Shown piece after piece: positions 25,851-35,659 of a stretch of DNA of 64,000 nt. The position numbers and the translations under genes were made by a program. Source of the stretch: Lachnospiraceae bacterium (GTDB taxonomy: Bacteria > Bacillota > Clostridia > Lachnospirales > Lachnospiraceae). The DNA is taken from the NCBI GenBank assembly GCA_017399685.1, contig JAFQBM010000040.1, positions 310,001 to 374,000 on the forward strand. Reading direction: 5' to 3'. Each line of letters opens with the position of its first letter. Position 1 is the first letter of the stretch. The notes beneath the pieces were generated by a model, which was given only the letters and a program-made list of their open reading frames with translations, had not been told where the DNA came from and searched no databases.

Positions 25851-28800
25851 CTAACAATGCCTTTGATAATAATTATCCTTATCCTGATACATCAGAGAAT
25901 CCGCTTCTTTTACCAGTTTTTCAACATCATCCTGTTGGTTTGACCAGGATTGTCCAAATGAAACAGAACAAGTCTCATCTGCATCCACCTGGGCACGAAC
26001 CTTTTCAACATAAGATAAAAAGTCTTCTTCTGAAACATTTTTACAGACAATGACAAATTCATCTCCACCAACGCGGTAAATCCTATGTCCTTTGAAACAG
26101 GATATTAGAATAGAAGCCACATGCTTAATCAATTCATCACCGGCATTATGCCCCAGTTCATCATTGACCTTTTTTAATCCATTAATATCGGCATAAACAA
26201 TACCCACAGAATGTTTAAAATCAAAAGAAAATTCTTCCAAATCCTTTTTATAGCAATTACGATTATAAATTCCGGTCAACGCATCATGATAGCTCATAAA
26301 AAATAATTGTTCTGATAATCCACGTTTCTTCATTTCATCTATAATGAAATAGGAAAGAGCATCAAGGAGTGCATAATCTTTTGTAAACCAGGATGGGTTA
26401 TCTACTCCGATAAAACCAGAAACTTTTTTATTCTTTTCCGAGCGGAAAGGAGTGACTAACAGGCTTGAGATATTTTGATTTTTTAAAATCTGGTACTCAT
26501 CCGGACTACTTTCTTTTATTTCATCAATATCATGAATGACTACCATCGGTTCTGACTGAAAAATGGTAAGCCAGCGTTCAATCAAATCGATACTTACATT
26601 TTGAAGATTCTCAATTTCCGAAGTGATGCCATGACTACACCATTCATAAGTATTATGACAAACCTTGGAAGAGTAGTCAATTTCAAAAATATATGCCCTG
26701 TCTGCCTGATAAAACTCTGCAATGGACTGAAGAACAGAATTTATGGCACTGGTAAGATTGTCTGCCCGGTTTAATGCCCGGATGCATTTCACAATGGTCT
26801 TTTCAATTTTCAGCTTTTCTTTTGTTTCATTACTGACATTTTCCTGATGGGTAATGTCGGTAGCAATTTCTAATCTTGCAGGTCTCCCGTTCCAGGTGAT
26901 GAGTTTATCTTTTAAGATATATTTTCTGTCAAAGACAGGATTTGTTTTTTCCCATCGATAAAATTGATGTTTAAATAGCAGGTGGTTGGTGCAAAAGCTG
27001 CAAGGCTCTTGTTTTCCTTGTAAAACCTTGTAACATTTCTGACCAATAGGATCGTGGGACTCTATTAGTCTACGTCCCATTTTATTAATATAATATAATT
27101 CATGGGTTTCAATGTCACTGACATACACAATCTGGTCGAATTCTTCCACGATGTTTTTAAAATTATCCACATCAAAAGGTTGCTCCGTTACGATATCTTC
27201 AAGTAGTGTAGCACTATAAAGCAACGAATCTGTTTCAGAAAACATTTCAGAGGTTTCAATGAATTTTTTTCTGAAAATATGTTCCGGTTCAGGATGACCA
27301 AAATAATATCCTTGAATAAGATTAGGATTTAAAGTTACCAAGGTAGTTAATTCTTCAGCAGTCTCTATTCCCTCTACACATACATTAATTTCAATGCTGT
27401 GGGCTAAATCTATCATATTTCGAACCAATTTATAATTGAAAGAATCACATTGAAGTTCTGTGACAAAACAGCGGTCAATTTTAATCTGGTCAATACTCAA
27501 GTCTTTCAGATACTTAAGACTAGAATAACCGGTACCAAAATCATCGATGGCAATATGTACGCCTTTTTGTCGCAGAGAAAAGAAAAGCTGATTGAAAAAA
27601 CGATAATTCTCAAGTTGAACACTTTCTGTAAGTTCCAGTAAAACAGCTTCTCCGGGGAGCTGATATTCATCAAGACATTCAAATACAAACTGGGAGACAG
27701 AATGGTCTCTAAGCTGTAGATAGGATAAATTGATGCTAATTCGAAAATCAGGAATATAATTACGCCATTCTTTACATTGCTTTAAAGCTTCTTTTATAAT
27801 CCAAAAACCTGCTTTAGAGATTAAATCACTTTGCTCCAGAATAGGAATAAATATATTGGGAGGAATTCTTCCGTGTTTTGGAGAAGTCCAGCGCATCAGA
27901 GCCTCTGCACCTACGATTTTATTTGTATGGATATCAACCTGAGGCTGATAATATGCACTGAAACCACTAAAATTATCCAAGATGGAACGTTGTAATTCTT
28001 CCTGAATACTAATTTGAAACAGTTGGTTTTCATAAATTTCCCAATCAAAAAATACCATGGTATTCTTTCCGGAAGATTTGGCATGATTTAAAGCACTTTC
28101 GGCATACTTATAAAGTTCAGCGTATTCTGTGGATTGGGAAGAATACTCAGAGGCACCTAAGGATATGGTACAGTATATATTTTCGGCAATGGAATGACAA
28201 TAGTCCGAAAAATCCCATTTTAATGTCTCATAAAAACGTTCCAAATCATTTCTGCTTTGTGCTGGAAGATAAATCCCAAATTTATCACCATCCAGACGGT
28301 AAATATGGTATGGATTGGGAACATTTTTTTCAATCAATCCTGCCAATGATTTAATAATCTTATTTCCGAAAGTTTGTCCATACTTGTCGTTGATATTTTT
28401 AAAATTATCCAAACCAACAATAACGAAAAAAAAGTGTGGATTCATATCTGCAAACTGCGAAAAATTTTGTTCCATTTGAGAGGTTCTTAATAATCCTGTA
28501 AGCTGATCAGCCTTTTGTATCAAGGCATTTTCTGAAATACGTCCTATCATCAGGTGTTGATTGCTTGTTTCATCATAAACAACCTTTCCGCGACAGCTAA
28601 TCCATACCTTTTCACCGGATTTATTCACAAGGCGGTATTCTTTTTCGTGGTAATCTTTTTTACCAGTGGCAACTTCTGTTAAATCATCAATCAAAGACGG
28701 AACATCTGGCGGATATACAATATTTAAATAATCTTCCAGCTGGTAAATACTTTTATTTGAGACACCATAGTTTTTTTGAATGGATGTATCAAAGAAAAGA

Positions 28801-28922
28801 GAACCGGTTTCTGGAACCCAGATGTATATATAATCGTCGGTACTTTCACTAAGAAGAGATAGTACTGTCCTATAGTATGATAATCCGGTATTTTGCGGGT
28901 CAACAAAGTTATTTTTAAACAT
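25851..28922 (-). CDS. PAS-GGDEF-EAL-GAF-GGDEF c-di-GMP protein
   Basis: 1023 residues, apparently cytoplasmic. Order: N-terminal PAS-like region (about 15-130); a first GGDEF domain with a degenerate motif (DGDKF at 211-215); an EAL phosphodiesterase domain (EAL at 340, DDFGTGYSS, CVEGIE and IQGYYFG present, so it looks active); a region with a Cys pair (PCSFC); a GAF-like domain; and a C-terminal GGDEF with the intact motif at 952-956. It can therefore in principle both make and destroy c-di-GMP. AGGAGG lies upstream of the ATG on the minus strand. It is divergent from the chemoreceptor. Confidence 0.87.
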   Translation of the reverse strand: MFKNNFVDPQNTGLSYYRTVLSLLSESTDDYIYIWVPETGSLFFDTSIQKNYGVSNKSIYQLEDYLNIVYPPDVPSLIDDLTEVATGKKDYHEKEYRLVNKSGEKVWISCRGKVVYDETSNQHLMIGRISENALIQKADQLTGLLRTSQMEQNFSQFADMNPHFFFVIVGLDNFKNINDKYGQTFGNKIIKSLAGLIEKNVPNPYHIYRLDGDKFGIYLPAQSRNDLERFYETLKWDFSDYCHSIAENIYCTISLGASEYSSQSTEYAELYKYAESALNHAKSSGKNTMVFFDWEIYENQLFQISIQEELQRSILDNFSGFSAYYQPQVDIHTNKIVGAEALMRWTSPKHGRIPPNIFIPILEQSDLISKAGFWIIKEALKQCKEWRNYIPDFRISINLSYLQLRDHSVSQFVFECLDEYQLPGEAVLLELTESVQLENYRFFNQLFFSLRQKGVHIAIDDFGTGYSSLKYLKDLSIDQIKIDRCFVTELQCDSFNYKLVRNMIDLAHSIEINVCVEGIETAEELTTLVTLNPNLIQGYYFGHPEPEHIFRKKFIETSEMFSETDSLLYSATLLEDIVTEQPFDVDNFKNIVEEFDQIVYVSDIETHELYYINKMGRRLIESHDPIGQKCYKVLQGKQEPCSFCTNHLLFKHQFYRWEKTNPVFDRKYILKDKLITWNGRPARLEIATDITHQENVSNETKEKLKIEKTIVKCIRALNRADNLTSAINSVLQSIAEFYQADRAYIFEIDYSSKVCHNTYEWCSHGITSEIENLQNVSIDLIERWLTIFQSEPMVVIHDIDEIKESSPDEYQILKNQNISSLLVTPFRSEKNKKVSGFIGVDNPSWFTKDYALLDALSYFIIDEMKKRGLSEQLFFMSYHDALTGIYNRNCYKKDLEEFSFDFKHSVGIVYADINGLKKVNDELGHNAGDELIKHVASILISCFKGHRIYRVGGDEFVIVCKNVSEEDFLSYVEKVRAQVDADETCSVSFGQSWSNQQDDVEKLVKEADSLMYQDKDNYYQRHC

Positions 28923-29284
28923 ATGCTACCTCCTTGTTTTCGTAGTTTTTTTATTATGTCTCAAGCACAAAAAGATATATTAATTATAAATGATTTTCGT
29001 CAGAATGTCTATATTTTCTTAAAAAACAGAAAGTTTATTGTTAAAGTTTTGCAAATGTAAATGTAAACAAAAATCATCAAAATATTTATGTTTTATCGAT
29101 ATATCAATGATTTTGGGAGATAAAAGGATAAAAATTCACTGAAATACATGGTATCATTTTGTATAAAGTTCACATGCAATTAGGACAAAATAAAAAAATA
29201 CTTTCAATTTTCTACAAAATATTGTATAATGTCGTAAAGTACAAATCAAAATCTTTGAAAGATAAGATTAGGAGGTATATGCCT
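28923..29284. other. Divergent intergenic region
   Basis: 362 AT-rich bases between the minus-strand GGDEF/EAL gene and the chemoreceptor. The chemoreceptor promoter candidate lies at 29202-29230. No RNA element recognised. Confidence 0.45.
29202..29230 (+). promoter_or_regulatory. Candidate promoter of chemoreceptor gene
   Basis: TTTCAA (29202-29207) and TATAAT (29225-29230) are 17 bases apart, 54 bases before the chosen ATG. The -35 match is weak. Confidence 0.45.
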
Positions 29285-30970
29285 ATGAAGTTAAAGTCAA
29301 AAGTAGCTTTTATGGGAATGTTGTGTGCAGCAGTGGCCGTTATTATTAATTTGGTTATTTCTCTGCCCAGAGCCCAGGTGCTGATCGCAGACAGTGTTTC
29401 GGATAATTTGTTAAACTTAGCAAAAGCATATGGAAAAATGGTGGAAATGCGGATTCAGCAAAATGGTAACTCTATGCTTTTAACAGAAGACTTACAGGAG
29501 TTGTTTAAAGATGTAAAGATAGACGGGGTTGATTCTTGTTATTCTTATTTTATCAGTTCCAGTAATAAGGTACTATACCATCCGGATGAATCACTGATTG
29601 GAACAGACAATGTAAATGAGGTTGCCTTAGATGTTGGAATAGAGGTAAATAGCGGATTAAATGTGGATGTGGAACCTAAAGTAGTAGAATACATAGAAGA
29701 CGGAAAAGAAATGATTGCTGCCTATTATGTATTAGACAGTATTGGAAGTATCGTGATGATTATTGCTGAAAAGGATGATACAATAAGTACAGCTTCTGCT
29801 CTGGTGAGAACGAATCTGGTGGCAGCGGTTATTGCAATTGTAGTGGCGTTGATAGCTTCCTTATTCTTTGCAACATTGCTTGTAAAACCGATACGTCGTG
29901 TAAATAAAGTGATTGGACAGTGTTCTGATTTGAATTTTAAGGATCAGTATGCCATGACAAAAGAAGTAAAGCGAAAAGATGAAATTGGTGATATCAGCCG
30001 TGCTATGCAAAAATTACAGAAGGTATTAACAGACATGGTTTTGAAGCTTTCTGGTGTATCAGGGAATCTGGTTTCGGATGCGGACAATCTGAGTGAGATG
30101 ATTAGTGTTCTTGAAAATCATTCTGAGGATACCAGTAAGACTGCAACGGCATTGTTGGAATTAATGAAATGTAATCAGGAAAGTACATTGCAGATTGATG
30201 CCAATGTAGGTGGAATCAATGACAGTGTTCAGGATATAAATATTCAAACTCAAAAAGGTGTAGAAGCTGTTGGAAAAGTAATAGAAGATGCGATATCCAT
30301 GAAGAACAGCACAGAAGTTGCTTGTACGAAAACTACAGAAATGTACGAAGTATTAAGAAAAGAGTCACAAGATATCATGGAACGTTCGAAGGAAATTGAG
30401 CGGATTAGTCAATTGACAGGTGGTATTGTTGAAATTGCAGAGCAGACAGAGTTACTGGCATTAAATGCTTCTATTGAAGCAGCACGAGCAGGAGAACAGG
30501 GAAGAGGTTTTGCTGTTGTAGCAGGAGAAATTAGCAGTCTTGCACAACAGTCCAATGGTTTAGCCTCTAACATTATGGAAACCACAGTAAGCATTCGAAA
30601 AGTAACGGAGGATGCATTGGGGTGTTTGGAAAAAACAGTAGAATTTTTAGAAGGAACTATTTTAAGTGATTATCAAAATTTCATGCAGGTTTGTGGAGTA
30701 TATTTAGATAATTCGGAAGAAATTGAAGAAAATATGAGAAAGATTGATGAAGCAGTAGATGTTCTTCATTCTATGACTTTAGAAATTACGGATGGTGTAA
30801 ATGAAATTTCTGGAAGTATTACTGAAAGTACGGAGGGAATTTCTGATGTAGAAGATCAAGCTAAGAAGATTTTGGAAATGGTAGCCAATGTATATGAACT
30901 TTCAGACCAGACAAAATCCAGTGCAGATGATTTGAGACAGATAGTAGACCGATTTGTAATCGAATCATAA
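29285..30970 (+). CDS. Methyl-accepting chemotaxis protein
   Basis: A 561-residue transmembrane chemoreceptor. A first helix near the N-terminus is followed by an extracytoplasmic Cache-like sensor (about 35-175), a second helix (about 185-205), HAMP, and a signalling domain with the hairpin tip [20 protein letters not shown] and [14 protein letters not shown] 29285 is chosen because GGAGG lies nine bases upstream; ATG 29279 is only three bases away from it, and the frame back to TTG 29159 overlaps the promoter. It stands directly before a response regulator and a sugar transporter, so it may sense the transported sugar. Confidence 0.9.
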   Translation: MKLKSKVAFMGMLCAAVAVIINLVISLPRAQVLIADSVSDNLLNLAKAYGKMVEMRIQQNGNSMLLTEDLQELFKDVKIDGVDSCYSYFISSSNKVLYHPDESLIGTDNVNEVALDVGIEVNSGLNVDVEPKVVEYIEDGKEMIAAYYVLDSIGSIVMIIAEKDDTISTASALVRTNLVAAVIAIVVALIASLFFATLLVKPIRRVNKVIGQCSDLNFKDQYAMTKEVKRKDEIGDISRAMQKLQKVLTDMVLKLSGVSGNLVSDADNLSEMISVLENHSEDTSKTATALLELMKCNQESTLQIDANVGGINDSVQDINIQTQKGVEAVGKVIEDAISMKNSTEVACTKTTEMYEVLRKESQDIMERSKEIERISQLTGGIVEIAEQTELLALNASIEAARAGEQGRGFAVVAGEISSLAQQSNGLASNIMETTVSIRKVTEDALGCLEKTVEFLEGTILSDYQNFMQVCGVYLDNSEEIEENMRKIDEAVDVLHSMTLEITDGVNEISGSITESTEGISDVEDQAKKILEMVANVYELSDQTKSSADDLRQIVDRFVIES

Positions 30971-30981
30971 TATGGAAATTG

Positions 30982-31018
30982 GAACCGGTGCAGTGAAAAT
31001 GACTGTTCCGGTTCTTCT
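30982..31018 (+). terminator. Hairpin between chemoreceptor and response regulator
   Basis: GAACCGG (30982-30988) pairs with CCGGTTC (31008-31014), with an inner CAGT/ACTG, followed by TTCTTTC. It could be a terminator or attenuator, and it argues against the regulator starting at ATG 30972. Confidence 0.55.
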
Positions 31019-31052
31019 TTCGAAATTTAAATTTAAAGATGAGGAAAAAAGA

Positions 31053-32663
31053 GTGTATAAAATATTAATTGCAGATAACAAAAATGAAATTAACGATAGT
31101 ATTAAGGAGGCATTAGAACAGAATTTTTCTGTTGCATTTCAGACTATGATTGCGAGAACCGGAAGAACTGCAATTGAAGTGGCAGAGGAGTTTTGCCCTG
31201 ATATTGTATTTATGGATTTGCAGTTACCTGGGATTAGTGGGATTGATGCTATGCGGGAAATAAGAAATAATCATCCCCATGTGATTTTTATAATAGTAAG
31301 TGCCTGTGATAAATTCGATTATGCAAAGGAAGCTATAGGAATTGGAATTTTAGATTATATCAGCAAGCCTTTCGAACAGGAATCTATGATTAAAGTTCTG
31401 AAGGCTGCTATGTCAAAAGTGGATGAAGAAAAGAAAAAACGTAGTTTGGATTTGGAAATAAAGGAAAAATTAGAAATCATAACACCGATAATTGAAAATG
31501 GTTTTATTAATGCTTTAATTTATCAAAAGACTGAAAAGGCGGAAATCGATCATTTCTGTACTCTTCTTGGAATGAAAGAGAAAGAAGGATGCATGATGTC
31601 ACTTCAATTTGGAGAATTATCAGATACGGAGCAAATGCAGAATGTGATTGGAACCGGCATTCGTCTGCAAAAAGAATCTATTCGGATAAAAGACATGATA
31701 AAACAGTATTTTTATTGTTGTATTGGTGCAATGATTGGAAATAAAATTTTGATATTTGTACCACAAAATACATCGGGCTCAGAACAGGAATATGAATTGC
31801 GTATTCAGATGATAGAAGATGCAAGAAAAATGGTACGGGATTTGCGAAATCGTTTTAATGCAAAATTCAAAGTAGGTATAGGTGCTGTTCATAATATTTA
31901 TAATTTGTCGGAATCCTACAATGAGGCAGTTCGTGCGTTGGAATATAACAGTACGGATTCTGTAGTACATATCAACGATTTACCTGTTTTATGCGAATAT
32001 GAAGAGGATTATCCGGTTGATATTGAAACACAGCTGATTAAAAGTATAGAAATTGGAAATATCAATGAATCTACTTATTATGCAAAGTGCTTTTTTGAAT
32101 GGATGATGGATTGCTATCATGAAAATGTTATGGATATAAAGTTAAAGGTGTTGGAATTGATACTTCAGACGGAAAAGATAGGATTTGATCATGGGGGAAT
32201 GGCATATCAGTTTACTGGCCGAGGTGAATATTTAGCGGATTTGATGGAAATGCAAAATTACCAACAATTGCAAAAATGGCTTGAAGAAAAAATAATATAT
32301 GTGTGCAGAAATATTCAAATGAAAAAAGAAGAGAATAACATTGATGTGGTAAAACAGGCGAAACAGTATATTGAATTAAATTATGCCAAAGACATTGATT
32401 TGGACGAAGTTTCCAAGTATCTGCAAATCAGCCCTTATTATTTTAGTAAATTGTTTAAGAAAAAGACCGGTAAAAATTTTATAGAGTATCTGACTCAAAT
32501 CAGAATGGAGCATGCTAAGATATTGTTAAGTAGTTCATCTATGAGCATGAAAGAAATATGCATGGAAGTAGGATACTCAGATGCAAATTATTTTAGCAGG
32601 GCATTTAAAAAGAATGTGGGATTGTCTCCGACAGAATATAAAGAAGAAAGATATGGTGCATAG
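31053..32663 (+). CDS. YesN/AraC-type response regulator
   Basis: A 536-residue two-component regulator. The N-terminal receiver has phospho-acceptor Asp55 (FMDLQLPG), the Ser of VSACD and the Lys of SKPFEQ. A long middle region follows, and the C-terminal 100 residues form an AraC double helix-turn-helix (ISPYYFSKLFKKKTGKNF, and EVGYSDANYFSRAFKK). GTG 31053 is preferred: GAGG sits seven bases upstream and the receiver starts at once (VYKILIADN). The 30972 ATG would translate through a hairpin. It probably controls the sugar transporter genes that follow; no histidine kinase is encoded nearby. Confidence 0.85.
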   Translation: MYKILIADNKNEINDSIKEALEQNFSVAFQTMIARTGRTAIEVAEEFCPDIVFMDLQLPGISGIDAMREIRNNHPHVIFIIVSACDKFDYAKEAIGIGILDYISKPFEQESMIKVLKAAMSKVDEEKKKRSLDLEIKEKLEIITPIIENGFINALIYQKTEKAEIDHFCTLLGMKEKEGCMMSLQFGELSDTEQMQNVIGTGIRLQKESIRIKDMIKQYFYCCIGAMIGNKILIFVPQNTSGSEQEYELRIQMIEDARKMVRDLRNRFNAKFKVGIGAVHNIYNLSESYNEAVRALEYNSTDSVVHINDLPVLCEYEEDYPVDIETQLIKSIEIGNINESTYYAKCFFEWMMDCYHENVMDIKLKVLELILQTEKIGFDHGGMAYQFTGRGEYLADLMEMQNYQQLQKWLEEKIIYVCRNIQMKKEENNIDVVKQAKQYIELNYAKDIDLDEVSKYLQISPYYFSKLFKKKTGKNFIEYLTQIRMEHAKILLSSSSMSMKEICMEVGYSDANYFSRAFKKNVGLSPTEYKEERYGA

Positions 32664-32875
32664 AAAGAAATAAGTGTAAAATCAGGCAATATATTTTGAT
32701 GCAAGATAGCACAAAAATGCTCTTGTAAAATAGAATGAAACAAAAAAATGCTAACAAACTAAAAAAAGAGAGAAAAAAAGCAAAAAATAAAAGCAAATGA
32801 CAAGTTAATGAAGACCGTTTAATGATATAATGAACCTATCGAAGTTACTAAAATAAAATAACGGAGGTAAGGCTT

Positions 32876-34051
32876 ATGAAGAGAAAAATTTTAAGTTTAT
32901 TACTTGCAGTAACTATGGTATTAGGTTTACTAACAGGATGTGGAGGAGGATCTGGTGATTCAGGCTCCGGTTCTGGTTCTGGTTCTGATAAGGGCGGAAC
33001 TGGTGGTAGCGACAAGGGTGCTGCAACTGAAACGATTGAAGTAGGTATTGTATTACCAACTAAGGACGAACCAAGATGGTTACAGGATCAGAAACAGTTT
33101 GAAACTATCTTAGGTGATGCCGGATTTAAATATCAGGTATTATATAGTCAGGCATCTTCTGCTACAGAGAAAACAAATGTAGAAACATTAATTTCAAAAG
33201 ATATGAAAGTTTTAATCATTTGTGCTCAGGATGGTGCAGCAGCTGCTGCAGCAGTAGAAGCAGCAAAGGCAGCTGGTGTTACAGTTATTGCGTATGACCG
33301 TTTGATTACTGGAACGGATGCAGTAGACTACTATGTAACTTTTGATAGTTTTGCGGTAGGTGTTGCTCAGGGTCAATACTTAATTGACAATGCACCAGAA
33401 GGAACTGGAATTCCATTGTATTTATTTGCTGGTGCAGCCAGTGATAACAATGCATTTATCTTCTTTGAAGGTGCTTGGAGTGTTCTTCAACCTAAGGTTG
33501 CAGATGGAACATTTAAGATTGTAAACTCCTCAGAAGCAGTGGCATTACAGGATAAGGCAGATTTAAGCAGAGATGAAATTGCTAAGATTATCGGACAGGT
33601 TACAACTGATTGGGATTTCAATGCTGCAAAATCAAAAGCAGAATCTCATTTAACAGCAGTTGGTGCAGATGCAAAAGGTAATGTAGTAGTTTTAGCTCCA
33701 AACGATGGAACAAGCCGTGCGATTTCAGACGTTTTTGCAACTGATACTGATATTACAAGTTATATCATTACCGGACAGGATTCAGAAAAAGCATCTGTTC
33801 AATACATCATCGATGGAAAGCAATCTATGACTGTATTCAAAGATACAAGAACTTTAGCAGCAGATTCTGTTTCTATGGCAGTAGATGTATTAGATGGAAA
33901 AACGCCGGCAACTGATACTACATATGATAATGGAGCAGTTGATGTTCCTTCAAAACAGACACCGATTGTTGTAGTAACAAAAGATAATGTTAAGAGTGCA
34001 CTGGTTGATTCCGGATATTATGCAGCATCTGATTTTACAGGTTTAGAGTAA
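32876..34051 (+). CDS. ChvE-type sugar-binding lipoprotein
   Basis: 391 residues. It has a lipoprotein signal ending LLTGCGGG, with Cys22 as the lipid-modified residue, then a Gly/Ser/Lys linker and a periplasmic-binding-protein fold (VGIVLPTKDEPRWLQDQKQF, LITGTDAVDYYVTFDS). It resembles the ChvE/xylose-binding family of monosaccharide ABC transporters and would capture a sugar outside the membrane. A GGAGG site precedes ATG. A hairpin between this gene and the ATPase gene probably raises its expression relative to the rest. Confidence 0.9.
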   Translation: MKRKILSLLLAVTMVLGLLTGCGGGSGDSGSGSGSGSDKGGTGGSDKGAATETIEVGIVLPTKDEPRWLQDQKQFETILGDAGFKYQVLYSQASSATEKTNVETLISKDMKVLIICAQDGAAAAAAVEAAKAAGVTVIAYDRLITGTDAVDYYVTFDSFAVGVAQGQYLIDNAPEGTGIPLYLFAGAASDNNAFIFFEGAWSVLQPKVADGTFKIVNSSEAVALQDKADLSRDEIAKIIGQVTTDWDFNAAKSKAESHLTAVGADAKGNVVVLAPNDGTSRAISDVFATDTDITSYIITGQDSEKASVQYIIDGKQSMTVFKDTRTLAADSVSMAVDVLDGKTPATDTTYDNGAVDVPSKQTPIVVVTKDNVKSALVDSGYYAASDFTGLE

Positions 34052-34070
34052 TGAAGGAATGACCTTTTGG

Positions 34071-34101
34071 AACACCGGCTTGAAGTTAGCCGGTGTTTCT
34101 T
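34071..34101 (+). terminator. Intercistronic attenuator hairpin
   Basis: A perfect 10-bp stem (AACACCGGCT 34071-34080 with AGCCGGTGTT 34088-34097) lies between the binding protein and ATPase genes, followed by TCTTGTTT. It is typical of partial termination or mRNA protection. Confidence 0.7.
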
Positions 34102-34121
34102 GTTTCGAAAGGAGGGTTCGG

Positions 34122-35648
34122 ATGAGCGATTATATTTTGGAAATGAAACAGATTACGAAGGAATTTCCAGGCGTAAAAGCATTGAATGATGTTAATTTTA
34201 AAGTAAAACGCGGAGAAATACATTGTCTTGTGGGGGAAAATGGTGCAGGAAAGTCCACCTTAATGAAGGTATTGTCTGGTGTTTATCAGCATGGAACCTA
34301 TACCGGAGACATTGTATACAATGGGGAAGTTCAAAAATTTAAATCGATTTCTGACAGTGAAAAAAAGGGAATTGTTATCATTTATCAGGAATTGGCTTTG
34401 ATTCCTGAACTTAGTGTTTATGAGAATATATTTTTTGGTCATGAGATTGTAAAAAAAGGTCGGATTGACTGGAATGAAACCATTGTTCAGGCAAAGAAAA
34501 TGTTAGAAAAAGTTGGACTACATGCAGATCCGTCTATACAGGTAAAAAAATTAGGCGTAGGCAATCAACAATTAGTAGAAATTGCAAAGGCCCTCAGTAA
34601 AGATGTAAAGTTATTAATTTTAGATGAACCCACTGCATCTTTGAATGAAGATGATAGTCAGAACCTTTTAAAATTAATTCGAGAATTAAAAGAACAGGGC
34701 GTTACATGTATTATGATTTCTCACAAACTGCGTGAAATTACTGCCATTGCTGATACCATTACTGTTTTGCGTGATGGTGCTACCATTTGTTCCTTGGATG
34801 CAAGGGAGCGAAAAATAGAAGAAGCTGAGATTATCAAACATATGGTAGGACGTGAAATGAACAATATTTACCCGAAACGTGAAAAACATGAGTTTGGTGA
34901 AGTGGCATTAGAACTGAAGAATTGGACGGTATTTGATCCGGTGAAGAACAGCGAGTTGCTACATAAGGTTAATATTAATGTACACAAAGGAGAGATTGTT
35001 GGCATTCAGGGATTAATGGGTGCAGGCAGAACGGAACTTGCTCTTAGTATTTTTGGAAATCCCACAAAATATAAAGTATCTGATGGTGAGTTATATCTGG
35101 ATGGAAAAAAAGTACGTTTCAAACATCCCCGGGATGCGATTCGTGGAGGACTTGCTTATGTAACGGAGGATAGAAAAGGAAATGGTTTGATTTTGATGCA
35201 AGACATTCGGTATAACATTACCATTGCCAATCTTGAAGAACTGGTAAATGGAATTGCCATCAATGAAAATGAAGAAATTAATGTGGCGAATAGTTTTAAA
35301 GAATCTATTAATATTAAGGCTCCTTCTATTAACCAAAAAGTTGGTAAGTTAAGTGGAGGAAACCAACAAAAGGTACAGTTGGCAAAATGGATGTTTGCGA
35401 AACCAAAGGTTCTGATTTTGGATGAGCCTACACGAGGTATTGATGTGGGGGCTAAGTATGAAATATACTCTTTAATGAATAAGCTGGTAGATCAGGGAAT
35501 GAGTATTATTATGATTTCATCAGAACTTCCGGAAGTATTAGGAATGAGTGACCGGTTGTATGTAATGTCAGAAGGTACTATAACAGGTGAATTGTTGGCG
35601 GAAGATGCTACGGAAGAAAAAGTCATGGAAATGGCTATTAAATCATAG
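34122..35648 (+). CDS. Sugar ABC transporter ATPase (GguA/MglA type)
   Basis: A 508-residue tandem ATPase. The first half has Walker A GENGAGKST, and signature/Walker B KKLGVGNQQLVEIAKAL and LLILDEPTASL. The second half has a degenerate Walker A (GLMGAGRTE), the signature LSGGNQQKVQLAKW and LILDEPTRGIDVG. This asymmetry is normal for monosaccharide importers. ATG 34122 has AAAGGAGG upstream; the longer frame from 34059 runs through the hairpin. Confidence 0.92.
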   Translation: MSDYILEMKQITKEFPGVKALNDVNFKVKRGEIHCLVGENGAGKSTLMKVLSGVYQHGTYTGDIVYNGEVQKFKSISDSEKKGIVIIYQELALIPELSVYENIFFGHEIVKKGRIDWNETIVQAKKMLEKVGLHADPSIQVKKLGVGNQQLVEIAKALSKDVKLLILDEPTASLNEDDSQNLLKLIRELKEQGVTCIMISHKLREITAIADTITVLRDGATICSLDARERKIEEAEIIKHMVGREMNNIYPKREKHEFGEVALELKNWTVFDPVKNSELLHKVNINVHKGEIVGIQGLMGAGRTELALSIFGNPTKYKVSDGELYLDGKKVRFKHPRDAIRGGLAYVTEDRKGNGLILMQDIRYNITIANLEELVNGIAINENEEINVANSFKESINIKAPSINQKVGKLSGGNQQKVQLAKWMFAKPKVLILDEPTRGIDVGAKYEIYSLMNKLVDQGMSIIMISSELPEVLGMSDRLYVMSEGTITGELLAEDATEEKVMEMAIKS

Positions 35649-35659
35649 GAGGTAGAAAT

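Noticed and set aside
30972-31052. ATG start for the response regulator
   Set aside because: It reads through a GC-rich hairpin; GTG 31053 has a ribosome site and starts exactly at the receiver domain.
34059-34121. ATG start for the sugar ABC ATPase
   Set aside because: It spans the intercistronic hairpin; ATG 34122 with AAAGGAGG matches the family start.
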